Source: Gammaproteobacteria bacterium (GTDB taxonomy: Bacteria > Pseudomonadota > Gammaproteobacteria > UBA6429 > Thiohalophilaceae). From it: a DNA stretch of 64,000 bases. The translations under genes and the position numbers were made by a program. The stretch covers positions 62,001 through 126,000 of the forward strand of contig JACQBC010000010.1 in the NCBI GenBank assembly GCA_016194635.1, given 5' to 3'. Under the pieces are notes generated by a model. It was not told where the DNA came from and searched no databases. It saw nothing but the letters and a program-made list of their open reading frames with translations. Below, piece by piece: positions 1 through 8,430 of this stretch (position 1 is its first letter; each line of letters starts with the position of its first letter).

Positions 1-350
1 ATAATATCCATGCGGTACGGTTCCTTGCTGTTATACGCCGCATCGAGCCTGCGGATTTCAATCCGCGGCTCCCAGCGTGATAGCGCCTGCCGCACAAGGT
101 GAATGGCCAGCCCCAGCGTGGTTTCATCGGTTGGCATGAATACCAATTGATCAAGATCACAACCGTAATCCTGGCGCATTACGCGCTCGCCCTTGGTGGT
201 GGTCAACAATAACAGGATGGCTTGGCGAACCGATAAATCTTCATCCACCCACTTCAGCCGGCCGGTAGGCGTGATCTGTAACCCGCTTAAAACCGGCTCA
301 GTATCAAAATCCGGATGGTGAAAATACAAGGCGCGGAAATTGTTGGTCAT
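1..350 (-). CDS. eCIS baseplate wedge protein, gp25/Afp9-like (partial)
   Basis: The visible N-terminal ~116 residues contain GERVMRQDYGCDLDQLVF followed by a helix with DETT, the pattern of the GPW/gp25 baseplate wedge family. In contractile injection systems this lysozyme-like-fold protein ties the spike hub to the baseplate and the first sheath ring. The ATG (348-350) lies one base after the stop of the PAAR-like gene, and its ribosome-binding site (GAGGTG) sits inside the end of that gene, so the two are translationally coupled. The C-terminus runs off the left edge of the window; family members are usually about 130-150 residues, so little is missing. The family call is secure from the motif and from the gene order. 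Confidence 0.85.
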   Translation of the reverse strand, partial: MTNNFRALYFHHPDFDTEPVLSGLQITPTGRLKWVDEDLSVRQAILLLLTTTKGERVMRQDYGCDLDQLVFMPTDETTLGLAIHLVRQALSRWEPRIEIRRLDAAYNSKEPYRMDI

Positions 351-351
351 G

Positions 352-690
352 TTACACCTCAGACACCAGGTTCTGGCCGGGACTGCGAACCTTGTAGATC
401 ACTGTGCCCGGTGGAGTACCATTGGTTAGGCCGGTCACGGTATCTAAACAGACACGGTGCTTATCGATTCTGATCAGATCGGAATAACCGGCCTGCACTT
501 TTAAAGTTTGGTTGCACGGATAAATACCAATACCCACCATCGGACAACCCACGATCGGGCGCTGCTCCGGATCGGCTTCCACTAAAATAGGCCGGCCATT
601 GATCGTCACCAGATGTTGTGATACAGCCATTCCAACCACACCATTTTCATGGGCGCATACTAAGGTGGCGTCAAGGGTTAAGAGTTTCAT
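352..690 (-). CDS. PAAR-like spike-tip protein of the eCIS
   Basis: A 112-residue protein with the pattern ATLVCAHENG, then VTINGRPILVEAD, GCPM and a C-terminal VCLDTVTGLTNG. This Cys-His rich layout with a repeated in-G-x-P-hydrophobic strand matches PAAR-like tip proteins found beside VgrG-type spikes, where metal-binding Cys/His residues shape the sharp point. The start codon overlaps the stop of the spike gene by one base (TGATG), which fits a tip made in stoichiometry with its spike. It is longer than a minimal PAAR domain (~95 residues) and I see no fused toxin domain. The assignment rests on motif memory and position; the other possibility is an unnamed eCIS accessory protein. Confidence 0.6.
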   Translation of the reverse strand: MKLLTLDATLVCAHENGVVGMAVSQHLVTINGRPILVEADPEQRPIVGCPMVGIGIYPCNQTLKVQAGYSDLIRIDKHRVCLDTVTGLTNGTPPGTVIYKVRSPGQNLVSEV

Positions 691-2264
691 CAGCCGCTCA
701 CAAAATCGATCGATTGACCGCGTAAGGTGATGGGTTGCCCCGGTGACTCGAACACCATGGGAACCTTGGCGTGAATCGTGAGTTTGTCGCGCGACATCTC
801 GATAAAACTGCCATCGTTATTGATCATTTTGGCCCTCCCCGGGGATAAACTGATTGCGGTACCGTTACCATTATTTAAAGAAACAGTATTTTTATCCTGG
901 TCCAAGACAATTTTCTGACCTCCCGCCAGTTGCAAGGTATACTGTTTTATTTCCCCGGCAACCACACCGGCATTGGGAGGTTGCGTAGTGCCGTATAAAC
1001 CTCCCAAGACGAGCGCCTGGGATGGATCATTGTTGATGAATAACACCAGGACACGATCATCGACCGTGTTTAAGGCGATCACACCCTTGTTTTCACCCGC
1101 CCCTGGGATCACGACTTGCAACCAATCCGTTTCGATATTATTAAAATTCGGCAATAACACGCGCATTCTGCCTAAGCCATCCGGATCATCCACGCGCGTG
1201 ACAATACCGAGGGTTGCAAGGTGTTGGGAGTGGGCTTTTTCGAGCCGTTCTGGCGGCGCTGTGTCCAATATCGAAATATAACCCTTGGTATGATCGAACA
1301 AGTGTGTCACCGCCGTTAACACGTAGCATCCCGATACAGGATCGGCCAGGCCGTCAATCTCGATAGGGATGCCTGGCTGCAACCGTGGATCACCGCGTGC
1401 GACGCCGGTAAAGATCACTTCACCGCAAAATCGGCGGTCTAATTCGGCCTGCGCTAATTCATCGGCTTGTATATTGTCTTGCACAGTGACATCGACCATA
1501 GTACGTTCGCCATTGGCGGCGAAGCTTTCCGGGGACACTTGCAGTGCGATTTGACGGCCGCTACGCGGGGCCGAGGCATTGCCGGAATGTTGCTCGGCGC
1601 GCCAAGGATCCCAACCGCTGCTCTTAACGGAACGGCATGCGGGTTCAGCACTGGCTACCACGCGTGATTCCATTAGATTATTTCCTTGAGTCAGGGGTAT
1701 ACGCGTTCCGAAGCCGCTCAAACTACAAAAAACCAGCACCTCATCGCGTAAAATAAAATATTGACCGTGACGTTCCGCAATCTCGGTCATGAGTTCCAAA
1801 TCAGATTGGCGGTATTGAACAATTTTTTTACAAACCGGACCGGTTGCGGCAATGTCGACGGTTAGGGAGAGATCAGCAACTAATGCCTGGACTAATTCGC
1901 GCAAGGTTACTTCCACGTGTGCACGCACCGGTTGGCGTTTACGCAATTGGTGCAATTTATCATAACCTCGAATACGCACGATCTTCTGGCCTTCCGGTCC
2001 ATAGTCGTATTCGAGGGCGGTGATTTGTCCGTTAAACAACCAGGCGTTGTTGCTGCTAAGATGAATTGAGAATTGATCGCCAGGACGTATCTGTGTCGTA
2101 GCGGCAAGACTCGCTTGGGGGTCGATAAAGGTTAACTCACAGACCGTGGGCAGCGATAACCGCTGTTGAATCCGAATCTCGCCCAGCAGTCTTGCAGTGG
2201 GAATCGGCAGCGCAATTCCATTAATCGTGATACTAAGTTGCGGCAATGTGACAAGTTGATCCAT
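690..2264 (-). CDS. VgrG/gp27-gp5-like baseplate spike protein (Afp8/Pvc8-like)
   Basis: The 524-residue protein has a gp27/gp44-like hub region (about residues 1-340, with the beta-rich start SITINGIALPIPTARLLGEI) followed by an OB-fold gp5-type module (about 350-430: LGIVTRVDDPDGLGRMRVLL, then DWLQVVIPGAG and GVIALNTVDDRVLVLF), and a short beta-helix-like tail. This is the trimeric spike hub at the base of the injection tube. An AAGG ribosome-binding site lies about nine bases before the ATG at 2264. It follows the LysM-type tube adaptor by 11 bases and overlaps the PAAR-like gene by one base. No enzymatic C-terminal extension is present, so effectors are probably carried in the tube lumen or encoded elsewhere. 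Confidence 0.9.
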   Translation of the reverse strand: MDQLVTLPQLSITINGIALPIPTARLLGEIRIQQRLSLPTVCELTFIDPQASLAATTQIRPGDQFSIHLSSNNAWLFNGQITALEYDYGPEGQKIVRIRGYDKLHQLRKRQPVRAHVEVTLRELVQALVADLSLTVDIAATGPVCKKIVQYRQSDLELMTEIAERHGQYFILRDEVLVFCSLSGFGTRIPLTQGNNLMESRVVASAEPACRSVKSSGWDPWRAEQHSGNASAPRSGRQIALQVSPESFAANGERTMVDVTVQDNIQADELAQAELDRRFCGEVIFTGVARGDPRLQPGIPIEIDGLADPVSGCYVLTAVTHLFDHTKGYISILDTAPPERLEKAHSQHLATLGIVTRVDDPDGLGRMRVLLPNFNNIETDWLQVVIPGAGENKGVIALNTVDDRVLVLFINNDPSQALVLGGLYGTTQPPNAGVVAGEIKQYTLQLAGGQKIVLDQDKNTVSLNNGNGTAISLSPGRAKMINNDGSFIEMSRDKLTIHAKVPMVFESPGQPITLRGQSIDFVSG

Positions 2265-2275
2265 GGGTCAATACC

Positions 2276-2944
2276 TTAGGTAACGCTCAGTGGGTTATCT
2301 ATCCCCTGCTGTAAAGCAAGGCTGCGCCAGAGACGATCACTACCTAACACGCGCTGCGCCAGTTGATCGATACGCAGGGTAGATTCGCCGGTTTGCACTA
2401 TTTCCGAGAGTGATGCATCACCCTCCGGCGGGATATCAAATAAGGTTGAAGCTGGGATATCAAAGGGATCGGTTTGCTGCAATGATTTATCGAGAACGCG
2501 CCGCAGAATCAACCGTAGCCAAGACCTTCTCGGAATACCGGTCGAAGTAAAATATTCCAAGTGTTCGGCTACCGATATAATTATACCGGGGATGTTCCAC
2601 GCCTTGCCCCAAACAAAACGGCATAACGGTAACGGACGGTCCGCGCTTGCGTCGAGATTATTTTCTGATAAATTCCACAGCGGACGGGTGAAATCACGCA
2701 CGTCCTCGCTCGTTATGGACGAACCTGGAAGAGTGACATCAAAGAGCAAATCCAGCGATAACTCGGTACTACCCCCGTTGGTGAGCAATAGCGGGACATC
2801 TTCCAAGGCTGTTCCTGCGACAAAGCCGCCAACGGATTCCAATGCTCTTACACCGGCCTGGCGCCGCAGGACAAAACCTTCCGGGTTTAACATACAACCG
2901 ATCCGTTCACCGGTGGAGTCGATTAGAAATGTTACGCGTTCCAT
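2276..2944 (-). CDS. CIS tube-initiator / LysM-like baseplate protein (Afp7/Pvc7-like)
   Basis: A 222-residue protein. The N-terminal half (MERVTFLIDSTGERIGCMLN, then TELSLDLLFDVTLPGS) matches the tube-like domain of Afp7/Pvc7, and the C-terminal RIDQLAQRVLGSDRLWRSLA has the shape of a LysM-like module (R-x-D-x-L-A-x-R-x-x-G-x-x-x-L-W). In injection systems this protein links the spike to the first tube ring. The ATG at 2942-2944 overlaps the end of the preceding disordered-protein gene by 13 bases and has a weak GGAAAA ribosome-binding site, so coupling is likely. Length and order fit the family. Confidence 0.8.
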   Translation of the reverse strand: MERVTFLIDSTGERIGCMLNPEGFVLRRQAGVRALESVGGFVAGTALEDVPLLLTNGGSTELSLDLLFDVTLPGSSITSEDVRDFTRPLWNLSENNLDASADRPLPLCRFVWGKAWNIPGIIISVAEHLEYFTSTGIPRRSWLRLILRRVLDKSLQQTDPFDIPASTLFDIPPEGDASLSEIVQTGESTLRIDQLAQRVLGSDRLWRSLALQQGIDNPLSVT

Positions 2945-4053
2945 AATTTTCCACGTTGTTCATCGGTAATGGCCAGGTTATGCTGGATGGCAGCCAGCGC
3001 ACGCTTCAATACAGGATCTGAATGATCCTCGCTGGAGGACGCGCCACCGGCGCTATTAACCGCGGTTAATTCCGGCCACGTATCGTCCGCGCTATATTCA
3101 ACGTCGCCGCGGCTATTTAGCCTGGCAAAGGGTTCTGCTTGATATCCAAAGGATGTAGAAGGCGGCGGTACTGTGCCGGTTGAATTTCGAGTGGCGCCGG
3201 CGGAATATCCAGGTTGTATAGTATGTTCCGGATTAAAATCGGCCGTTCCTTTATGTATTGGATCACCGTCCAAGCGAGAAGGCGTTTCTTGGTCCAGTCG
3301 AGGCATCGTTTTCGTATCGTTAACGTCTAACACCTCCAACGGTATAGCGTCCATGTGTTTATTGATCGTGTGAGACCGATATAAACCGGATACGCCGTTG
3401 TTATCTGTAGTACTAACAGTGTTTGATGTGTTTAATCCGGTAGTGTGAACATTTTGTTCTTCATGGATGCGGATACTATTCCGAGTCGATACCGTGGCGT
3501 CGTCCTGCTTAATATCATCCTCCATACCACGACGCGGTGGTTCAATGTCGCTTATGTTGATGTTATTGGTGGATTTTACCGAAGCAGGTATTTCTACGAC
3601 CGTCGGCGTAGATAAATCGCCCTCTTGAAAAGGATTGATAGGCTCAAATAGATTCGATGCTAGAATATTTTCAGATGCCACTATTCTCACGGTACGTGGT
3701 AAGGCATTCATAACCGACGGGTTCGAGGAATGATCGGTCTCATGCACTCTAGTGTCTGACGGTATGCGGTATGAATGCGTCGCATCATGTGAACTAACGT
3801 TTTTATTTTCTATGGCAACATTTTTATGATTAGCATTATGGCTATCAAAGGCTGGTATGTTGGTCAGGTGATGCTGGATAATACCGGTATTTTTATCACC
3901 CACCACATCGGATACAAGACCGCTCGACGGATAAAAATTATCATCCGGTGCGTGGTTCTCGCCTTTATCCAGCATCGCGGTAATCGTATCCGTCAATGCC
4001 ATAAATAGGGCGGCCAATTTATGCAATATACGTATTTTCAATCGTGTCCACAC
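2932..4053 (-). CDS. Long low-complexity eCIS protein of unknown function (Afp6 position)
   Basis: A 373-residue product (GTG at 4053) or 356 residues (ATG at 4002). The later ATG avoids a 35-base overlap with the tube gene, but neither start has a strong ribosome-binding site. The middle ~290 residues are rich in Asn, Asp, Thr, Ser and His with no recognisable fold, so they are probably disordered. Only the ends look structured: an amphipathic N-terminal stretch (MALTDTITAMLDK) and a C-terminal helix (DPVLKRALAAIQHNLAITDE). It sits exactly where afp6/pvc6, normally a very short gene, is found between tube and LysM-adaptor genes. It could be a linker, a length-sensing or cargo protein, or a greatly expanded Afp6. 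No function is assigned. Confidence 0.65.
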   Translation of the reverse strand: MWTRLKIRILHKLAALFMALTDTITAMLDKGENHAPDDNFYPSSGLVSDVVGDKNTGIIQHHLTNIPAFDSHNANHKNVAIENKNVSSHDATHSYRIPSDTRVHETDHSSNPSVMNALPRTVRIVASENILASNLFEPINPFQEGDLSTPTVVEIPASVKSTNNINISDIEPPRRGMEDDIKQDDATVSTRNSIRIHEEQNVHTTGLNTSNTVSTTDNNGVSGLYRSHTINKHMDAIPLEVLDVNDTKTMPRLDQETPSRLDGDPIHKGTADFNPEHTIQPGYSAGATRNSTGTVPPPSTSFGYQAEPFARLNSRGDVEYSADDTWPELTAVNSAGGASSSEDHSDPVLKRALAAIQHNLAITDEQRGKLWNA

Positions 4054-4498
4054 GGTGTGTTTCTCGTTTTAGTGATGTGAATACCAAGGCCAGTGTTTCA
4101 ATTGCGACCCGGCTGTGTTGGGCGTTAAATACCCCGCAGCTCCATTCCTTAGGTAGGGCATTGGCAAGATCCCAGCGTATTTGCGCCATTTCCGGTTGAA
4201 TATTTTTTAGGATAATCGAAACCTGTCTGGGTTGGATTTCGCCTTGGGCGGTGGTCAGCACCCAGTCCAATAAAACATTCTCCTCGCCAATACCGCGGCT
4301 TAAGGTAATTTTTCCGTACTTAGGTTTGCGCGGTAGGTGATACACTATTCCAGCCCCGCCCCCCTCGTGGTATTGAAAATACTCAATTTGCAGATCCAAA
4401 CCGCCGATCTCGTTAAAACCACCAACGATCAGACCGTCTATCTCGACGATAAAGTTAAACGCCACGTAGGGGTCATTGCGACTGGATAGTGTCATCAT
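4019..4498 (-). CDS. Inner tube protein, gp19-like (Afp5-like)
   Basis: A 159-residue T4 gp19/Hcp-like tail-tube protein: the opening NDPYVAFNFIVEIDGLIVGG and the following GFNEIGGLDLQIEYFQYHEG are diagnostic (R-x-D-P-Y-x-x-x-N-F-x-V-E-I-D-G, then G-F-x-E-x-x-G-L). A central KPKYGKITLSRGIGEENVLLDW strand-helix unit (given here in part) also fits. It is the second of two tube paralogues; in Afp/PVC systems one forms most of the tube and the other forms a ring near the baseplate. Two adjacent ATGs begin the gene, without a strong ribosome-binding site. Confidence 0.9.
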   Translation of the reverse strand: MMTLSSRNDPYVAFNFIVEIDGLIVGGFNEIGGLDLQIEYFQYHEGGGAGIVYHLPRKPKYGKITLSRGIGEENVLLDWVLTTAQGEIQPRQVSIILKNIQPEMAQIRWDLANALPKEWSCGVFNAQHSRVAIETLALVFTSLKRETHRVDTIENTYIA

Positions 4499-4548
4499 GT
4501 TTTATCCACGGTCCTGTACAAGATTAATATCACCTGTTCGGATAGTAT

Positions 4549-5007
4549 CTATTTCTTTTCGGATTGAGAGTGCGACATTTTGTCAACCCCTTCGTGGGTA
4601 ATTTCCAATGTTTCAATCGCAACCTCGTTGCCGGTCGCATTAAACTGCGGTCCCACCCACTTCACCGGCCAAGCGTCGGTGAAATTCCAACGCCCTTTTT
4701 CCACGCCGGTATCATCCAACAGGATGATAGAACCGTTTTTACGCAAGACCTTTCCATCCTGGGCATTCTTACGCCAATTCCATAACTCCGCATCGTCGGT
4801 AACACCGCGTTTTAGAACAATATTGGAAAATCTTACCAGGCCAGGTAGTTGGCGCACCGCCAATTTATCATTGCCCTCGCGGTATTCAACAATATCTTGC
4901 TCTGAATCCAGGCCGTAACACTCTTTAAATCCGGCCCGTGTCAGCCCATCGACTTCCACTAGGAAGTTGTATTGGCGATAAGGATCGCGACGTTCTCCAA
5001 TTGCCAT
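4549..5007 (-). CDS. Inner tube protein, gp19-like (Afp1-like)
   Basis: A 152-residue tube protein with RRDPYRQYNFLVEVDGLTRA, GFKECYGLDSE and VLKRGVTDDAELWNWRKNA, the standard gp19-type tube signature. A strong GAAGGAG ribosome-binding site lies seven bases before the ATG at 5007, much better than that of the second tube gene, which fits its being the major tube subunit made in large amounts. The C-terminus ends in a charged Ser/Lys tail. It lies 37 bases after the second sheath gene in the same operon. Confidence 0.9.
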   Translation of the reverse strand: MAIGERRDPYRQYNFLVEVDGLTRAGFKECYGLDSEQDIVEYREGNDKLAVRQLPGLVRFSNIVLKRGVTDDAELWNWRKNAQDGKVLRKNGSIILLDDTGVEKGRWNFTDAWPVKWVGPQFNATGNEVAIETLEITHEGVDKMSHSQSEKK

Positions 5008-5044
5008 GGTATTTCTCCTTCAATAGTGATTAATTACAATCCGG

Positions 5045-6166
5045 TTAAAACATGTTGATACCGGCCTGCTGGTGAACAATCTGGACCGAGACAAACTCAT
5101 TGGGCACCGTAGCGGCAAGACCAATCTCGGTGATCAGTTTGCCTTGCGCGCGCGACTCCGGGGTATTATTTGTGGCGTTACAGCGCACATAGAACGCCTC
5201 GCCTGGGTTTTTTCCTTGTAAAGCGCCACGCAAATACAGATCCGTTAAATACACAGTGAGTGCGCGTTCAACCCTTGGCCATAGACGGGGACTGTTGGTT
5301 TCAAATGACAAACCAATCAGGTTCTTTTGACACCATCGACCGACGGTCATGAACAATCTTTTAACATTAATATATTTCCATGCCGTACTACCGCTTAAGG
5401 TTCTCGCACCCCATACACGCAAGCCTCGCCGGGTCAAATAACGGCAAATACAATTGACGTTATTCTGTGTCATGACGGTTAGCATTTCTCTGTCGATGGG
5501 ATGGGATAGGCCCGTACCCTCCAGGACAGGTTCATTCGCGGGCGCTTTGTGCACCCCCACAACGTTATCGCACCGCGCATACACCCCCGCCACCTGTCCG
5601 CAAGGAGGAAGGTCGATCACCACCCCGTTTTTATTTATAATTTTTATCCAGGGATAATACAACGCGCCATGATGTGATCGTAATGCTTGCCTCTGCCTTA
5701 TCACCGTATCCATTTCGGCGGTGTTTATGCCGTCAAGTATCGCAAAACGTTCACCCACTTTCTCGCAATGATCCAGAATCATTCGTTGCGCCTCGGTGGG
5801 GTCTGGGTTTTCGGGCATCAAATCCGGCGCACAAACAAGGTCAACATCGTCCAAGGACTCCAATAGATCCAAACCCTGGCGCAATGCGGTTAACGTGTTG
5901 TTAACCAGCGGCAAAACATAGCATTGCATTCCACCGTTCGCAAAAAAACCTCTAACCGCCTCGCTTAGAAAACCGCCGGCCGGTGCCGCATTAAGTTTCT
6001 GTTCAACGTCATGGTACCCCGTTAACAACACAGCTCCAGACTCGGTGACAGTATTACTCGATGTCAGCGCCGTTCCGATAAAAACGGGAACACCGGTGCG
6101 GAGTGACAACTCCGCGGGCGGTGGGCTTTCCTTGATATAAACCCCAGGTGCATTAAAATACGACAT
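5045..6166 (-). CDS. Contractile sheath protein (second paralogue)
   Basis: A 373-residue tail-sheath protein: N-terminal NAPGVYIKESPPPAELSLRT, central AILDGINTAEMDTVIRQRQ, and the conserved C-terminal half with RGLRVWGARTLSG, WKYINVKRLFM and GEAFYVRCNATNNT. These are the conserved gp18/Afp2-4 sheath elements; the last supplies the extended-arm strand exchanged between subunits. A TTAGGA ribosome-binding site precedes the ATG at 6166. It is shorter than its upstream paralogue (441 residues), the difference lying mainly in the N-terminal insertion. Two sheath genes are common in eCIS loci, and one may form only a baseplate-proximal ring. Confidence 0.92.
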   Translation of the reverse strand: MSYFNAPGVYIKESPPPAELSLRTGVPVFIGTALTSSNTVTESGAVLLTGYHDVEQKLNAAPAGGFLSEAVRGFFANGGMQCYVLPLVNNTLTALRQGLDLLESLDDVDLVCAPDLMPENPDPTEAQRMILDHCEKVGERFAILDGINTAEMDTVIRQRQALRSHHGALYYPWIKIINKNGVVIDLPPCGQVAGVYARCDNVVGVHKAPANEPVLEGTGLSHPIDREMLTVMTQNNVNCICRYLTRRGLRVWGARTLSGSTAWKYINVKRLFMTVGRWCQKNLIGLSFETNSPRLWPRVERALTVYLTDLYLRGALQGKNPGEAFYVRCNATNNTPESRAQGKLITEIGLAATVPNEFVSVQIVHQQAGINMF

Positions 6167-6206
6167 CGCTTTTCCTAAGTGTTAACCGTGTGTATCTCGA
6201 AGTTAA

Positions 6207-7532
6207 TTATTCACCGCCGGCGCCGGCCTGCCATTGGCTGATCTTAAACACCACAAACTCCGCCGGCCTGGCGATCGCCACGCCAATTTCCGTCACCACC
6301 TGTCCAAGGTCGCGGATCTCCGCTGGGTTGGTTTCGGCATCGCACTTTACATAAAAAGCCTCTTGCGGTGTATTGCCGAACAACGCACCGTCACGCCACA
6401 CATTGGTAAGATAAGCGGAAACGTTTAAAATAATTTTTGCCCAGAGATTAGGGGTGTTTGGTTCAAACACCACCCATTGCGTGCCTTTATCGATGGATTC
6501 ACGCAGGTAGAGGAACAGGCGCCGTACGGATATGTATTTCCATTCCCCATTGCGATCACCGCCCAGTGTTCGGGCCCCCCAGACACGAACATTACCATTC
6601 ATATAGCGAATACAATTGATACCAACAGGGTTAAGCCCGTCTTGCTGGCCCTTGCTTAACCGGTATTTTAAATCCGCCGGACTAGCCACCCCACGGATAA
6701 CTTCGTTGGCGGGCGCCTTGTGCACACCACGTTCTGCGTCAACCCTGGCGTAAATTCCCGCAATGTGTCCGCTGGGTGGAATAAAACGCTTTCCCGTACC
6801 TTCAGGAACCGTTATCTTCAACGCTGGATCGAAAACACTGAACCAGGGCGTGTAGACCGCGCCATAATTCGTATCGGTGGGTTCACCCAATTTAGTCCGG
6901 TCGAACATCCCATCGGATTCACTTTCCTCGGCACAATCCAAGATGGCAAAACGGTCGCCCATCTTTTCACAGTGGCTGATAATAGCGCTACGAACGTCTG
7001 AGTCTGTAATCCCCGGTGCGGCGACAATCGCGATCTCGTCGATCGATTCAAACCGTTCCAATGCAACGCTCATCAGTTTCGATTTGTCCTTTACCCTGAC
7101 AACATAGCAGCGGGTTCCGCCATTGTCGAAAAATCCATTAACCGCGTGCAATAATTTGCACTGTCCATCATCGTTAGAGAAATCACCCAATAAACGCTTG
7201 CACTCGCTTTTATTGGTAACCAATTTAATCTCACCTGCATCGACAGGTTTAAAATCCTTAGTAATAAATGGACTATTGGCGGGTATTGCCGCGCGTGCCG
7301 TTCGGCGCCGTACCGCGCCCGCGGTGGAATCGGCCGGATCCGCGGCCTCGGTCTCGGTCTCTGTCGCGGTTGATTTCTTAGAAGGATCGTAGTCGGGATT
7401 TTCCATTGGTATTTGCAGAGTGTCGGCAAAAATACCGATAAATCCCGCGGTACTGGTGCCTACCCCGACGATAGGTGCGATACCCGATGGGACTTCATGG
7501 ACATAAACGCCCGGCGAAAGATACGTAGCCAT
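6207..7532 (-). CDS. Contractile sheath protein (first paralogue)
   Basis: The 441-residue protein begins MATYLSPGVYVHEVPSG. I chose the ATG at 7530-7532 because AAGGAGA lies seven bases upstream; a longer reading to 7559 has no such site and lacks homology. The C-terminal half carries VRVWGARTLGG, WKYISVRRLFLYLRESID and EAFYVKCDAETNPAEI, the sheath signature. Residues of about 45-85 form a Thr/Glu/Ala/Arg-rich low-complexity insertion (TATETETEAADPADS) absent from the second paralogue and likely surface-exposed. The gene lies 33 bases after the cap gene. Its strong ribosome-binding site suggests that it is the major sheath subunit. Confidence 0.93.
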   Translation of the reverse strand: MATYLSPGVYVHEVPSGIAPIVGVGTSTAGFIGIFADTLQIPMENPDYDPSKKSTATETETEAADPADSTAGAVRRRTARAAIPANSPFITKDFKPVDAGEIKLVTNKSECKRLLGDFSNDDGQCKLLHAVNGFFDNGGTRCYVVRVKDKSKLMSVALERFESIDEIAIVAAPGITDSDVRSAIISHCEKMGDRFAILDCAEESESDGMFDRTKLGEPTDTNYGAVYTPWFSVFDPALKITVPEGTGKRFIPPSGHIAGIYARVDAERGVHKAPANEVIRGVASPADLKYRLSKGQQDGLNPVGINCIRYMNGNVRVWGARTLGGDRNGEWKYISVRRLFLYLRESIDKGTQWVVFEPNTPNLWAKIILNVSAYLTNVWRDGALFGNTPQEAFYVKCDAETNPAEIRDLGQVVTEIGVAIARPAEFVVFKISQWQAGAGGE

Positions 7533-7565
7533 TCGATTTCTCCTTAGATAGATTACCAATAACCA

Positions 7566-8141
7566 TTATTGAGTTTTAATTTCATTCTCAACCTGCACTT
7601 TTAATATCTTTTGTTTAACCAGTGGAACCTTCTGTGGTTTTTGCTTAGCAACGCTACTTATTACGGTACAACCTAAACCAAGTCGCGGTTGTATTCCGCA
7701 AAGCTTCCACAGAGAACTTACTTTGTCGTAACCAACCCTGTTTAATTTTAACCTTGCATTTTCCACCCGTGTATCGATATCGACATCTCGTAGCACGGAT
7801 TCCGGATTAACCTCATACGCCAATAGTGCGGTAAATATCTGACCCAGCAACCGGTGTTCGTCGTCGACAGTGTCGGCCCATGCGGTTATATAATATTCAC
7901 AGCTTAACCAGAATGGCGCGCGATGCTTTAATGCGATCCCATCCTGACCCTTGTCATACGACCACTCATTGCTTTTCATGTCTTCGTTTTCATTAATCTC
8001 GTACAAGAAACAATTTATACTCATGGGGTTTGGTTTATAACGTTGGCAAGGCGTATCGAAGTTGATATTCGTTTCCGCTACCGCATTATCCAGTCCCGTG
8101 GCCAGTATTGCCTTTAATACCGCGTCTATTTCGTGAAACAT
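7566..8141 (-). CDS. eCIS cap/terminator protein with DUF4255 domain (Afp16/Pvc16-like)
   Basis: A 191-residue protein with the DUF4255 (Pvc16 N-terminal domain) layout: short N-terminal helix (MFHEIDAVLKAILATGL), NINFDTP, then CFLYEINENEDMKSN and the hydrophobic core FWLSCEYYITAWADT followed by HRLLGQIFTALL. This domain caps and stabilises the distal end of the tube and sheath. Its position ahead of the sheath genes is the arrangement seen in several non-Afp eCIS types. The basic C-terminal tail (KPQKVPLVKQKILKVQ) has no domain I recognise. Confidence 0.85.
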   Translation of the reverse strand: MFHEIDAVLKAILATGLDNAVAETNINFDTPCQRYKPNPMSINCFLYEINENEDMKSNEWSYDKGQDGIALKHRAPFWLSCEYYITAWADTVDDEHRLLGQIFTALLAYEVNPESVLRDVDIDTRVENARLKLNRVGYDKVSSLWKLCGIQPRLGLGCTVISSVAKQKPQKVPLVKQKILKVQVENEIKTQ

Positions 8142-8166
8142 ACCGTATAATCACCTAGTCCGTCGT

Positions 8167-8430
8167 TTATGGATCTTCATTATCTTTGTGTTTATAGAAA
8201 TACACTGTCTTATTACCTTTTCTAACCATTTTTCGTACTATGCCTTCTGTAATTAATATCTCCAGTGCTTTTTGTACCACATCGGTCGCCTTGGAATAAC
8301 GTTGGCGTGCCAACCACCAGGTTACAATACCCTCCAAACTATCGGCGGCATTAGGATGTGCCGAGAGATACAGGTTGATTTCCGTTGCAACTTCTTTAAC
8401 ATCAGTATCCTTTGAATGTGTATGTCTCAT
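8167..8430 (-). CDS. Small winged-helix-like protein at the head of the eCIS operon
   Basis: About 87 residues from the ATG at 8428-8430 (a TTG at 8436 is also in frame). The core reads EINLYLSAHPNAADSLEGI, then VTWWLARQRYSKATDVVQKA, LEILITEGIVRKMV and a beta-hairpin KGNKTVYFYK, which is the shape of a short winged-helix domain. Proteins with the HPxAADSLEGI-type motif commonly precede eCIS structural genes. Whether they regulate the operon or act in assembly is unknown to me. It is first in the operon, 25 bases before the cap gene. No strong ribosome-binding site is visible. Confidence 0.7.
   Translation of the reverse strand: MRHTHSKDTDVKEVATEINLYLSAHPNAADSLEGIVTWWLARQRYSKATDVVQKALEILITEGIVRKMVRKGNKTVYFYKHKDNEDP

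Noticed and set aside
1-8430. Prophage tail or type VI secretion cluster
   Set aside because: DUF4255 cap, paired tubes and sheaths, LysM adaptor and gene order fit an eCIS; no phage head, lysis or integrase genes and no Tss membrane-complex genes are present in the window.
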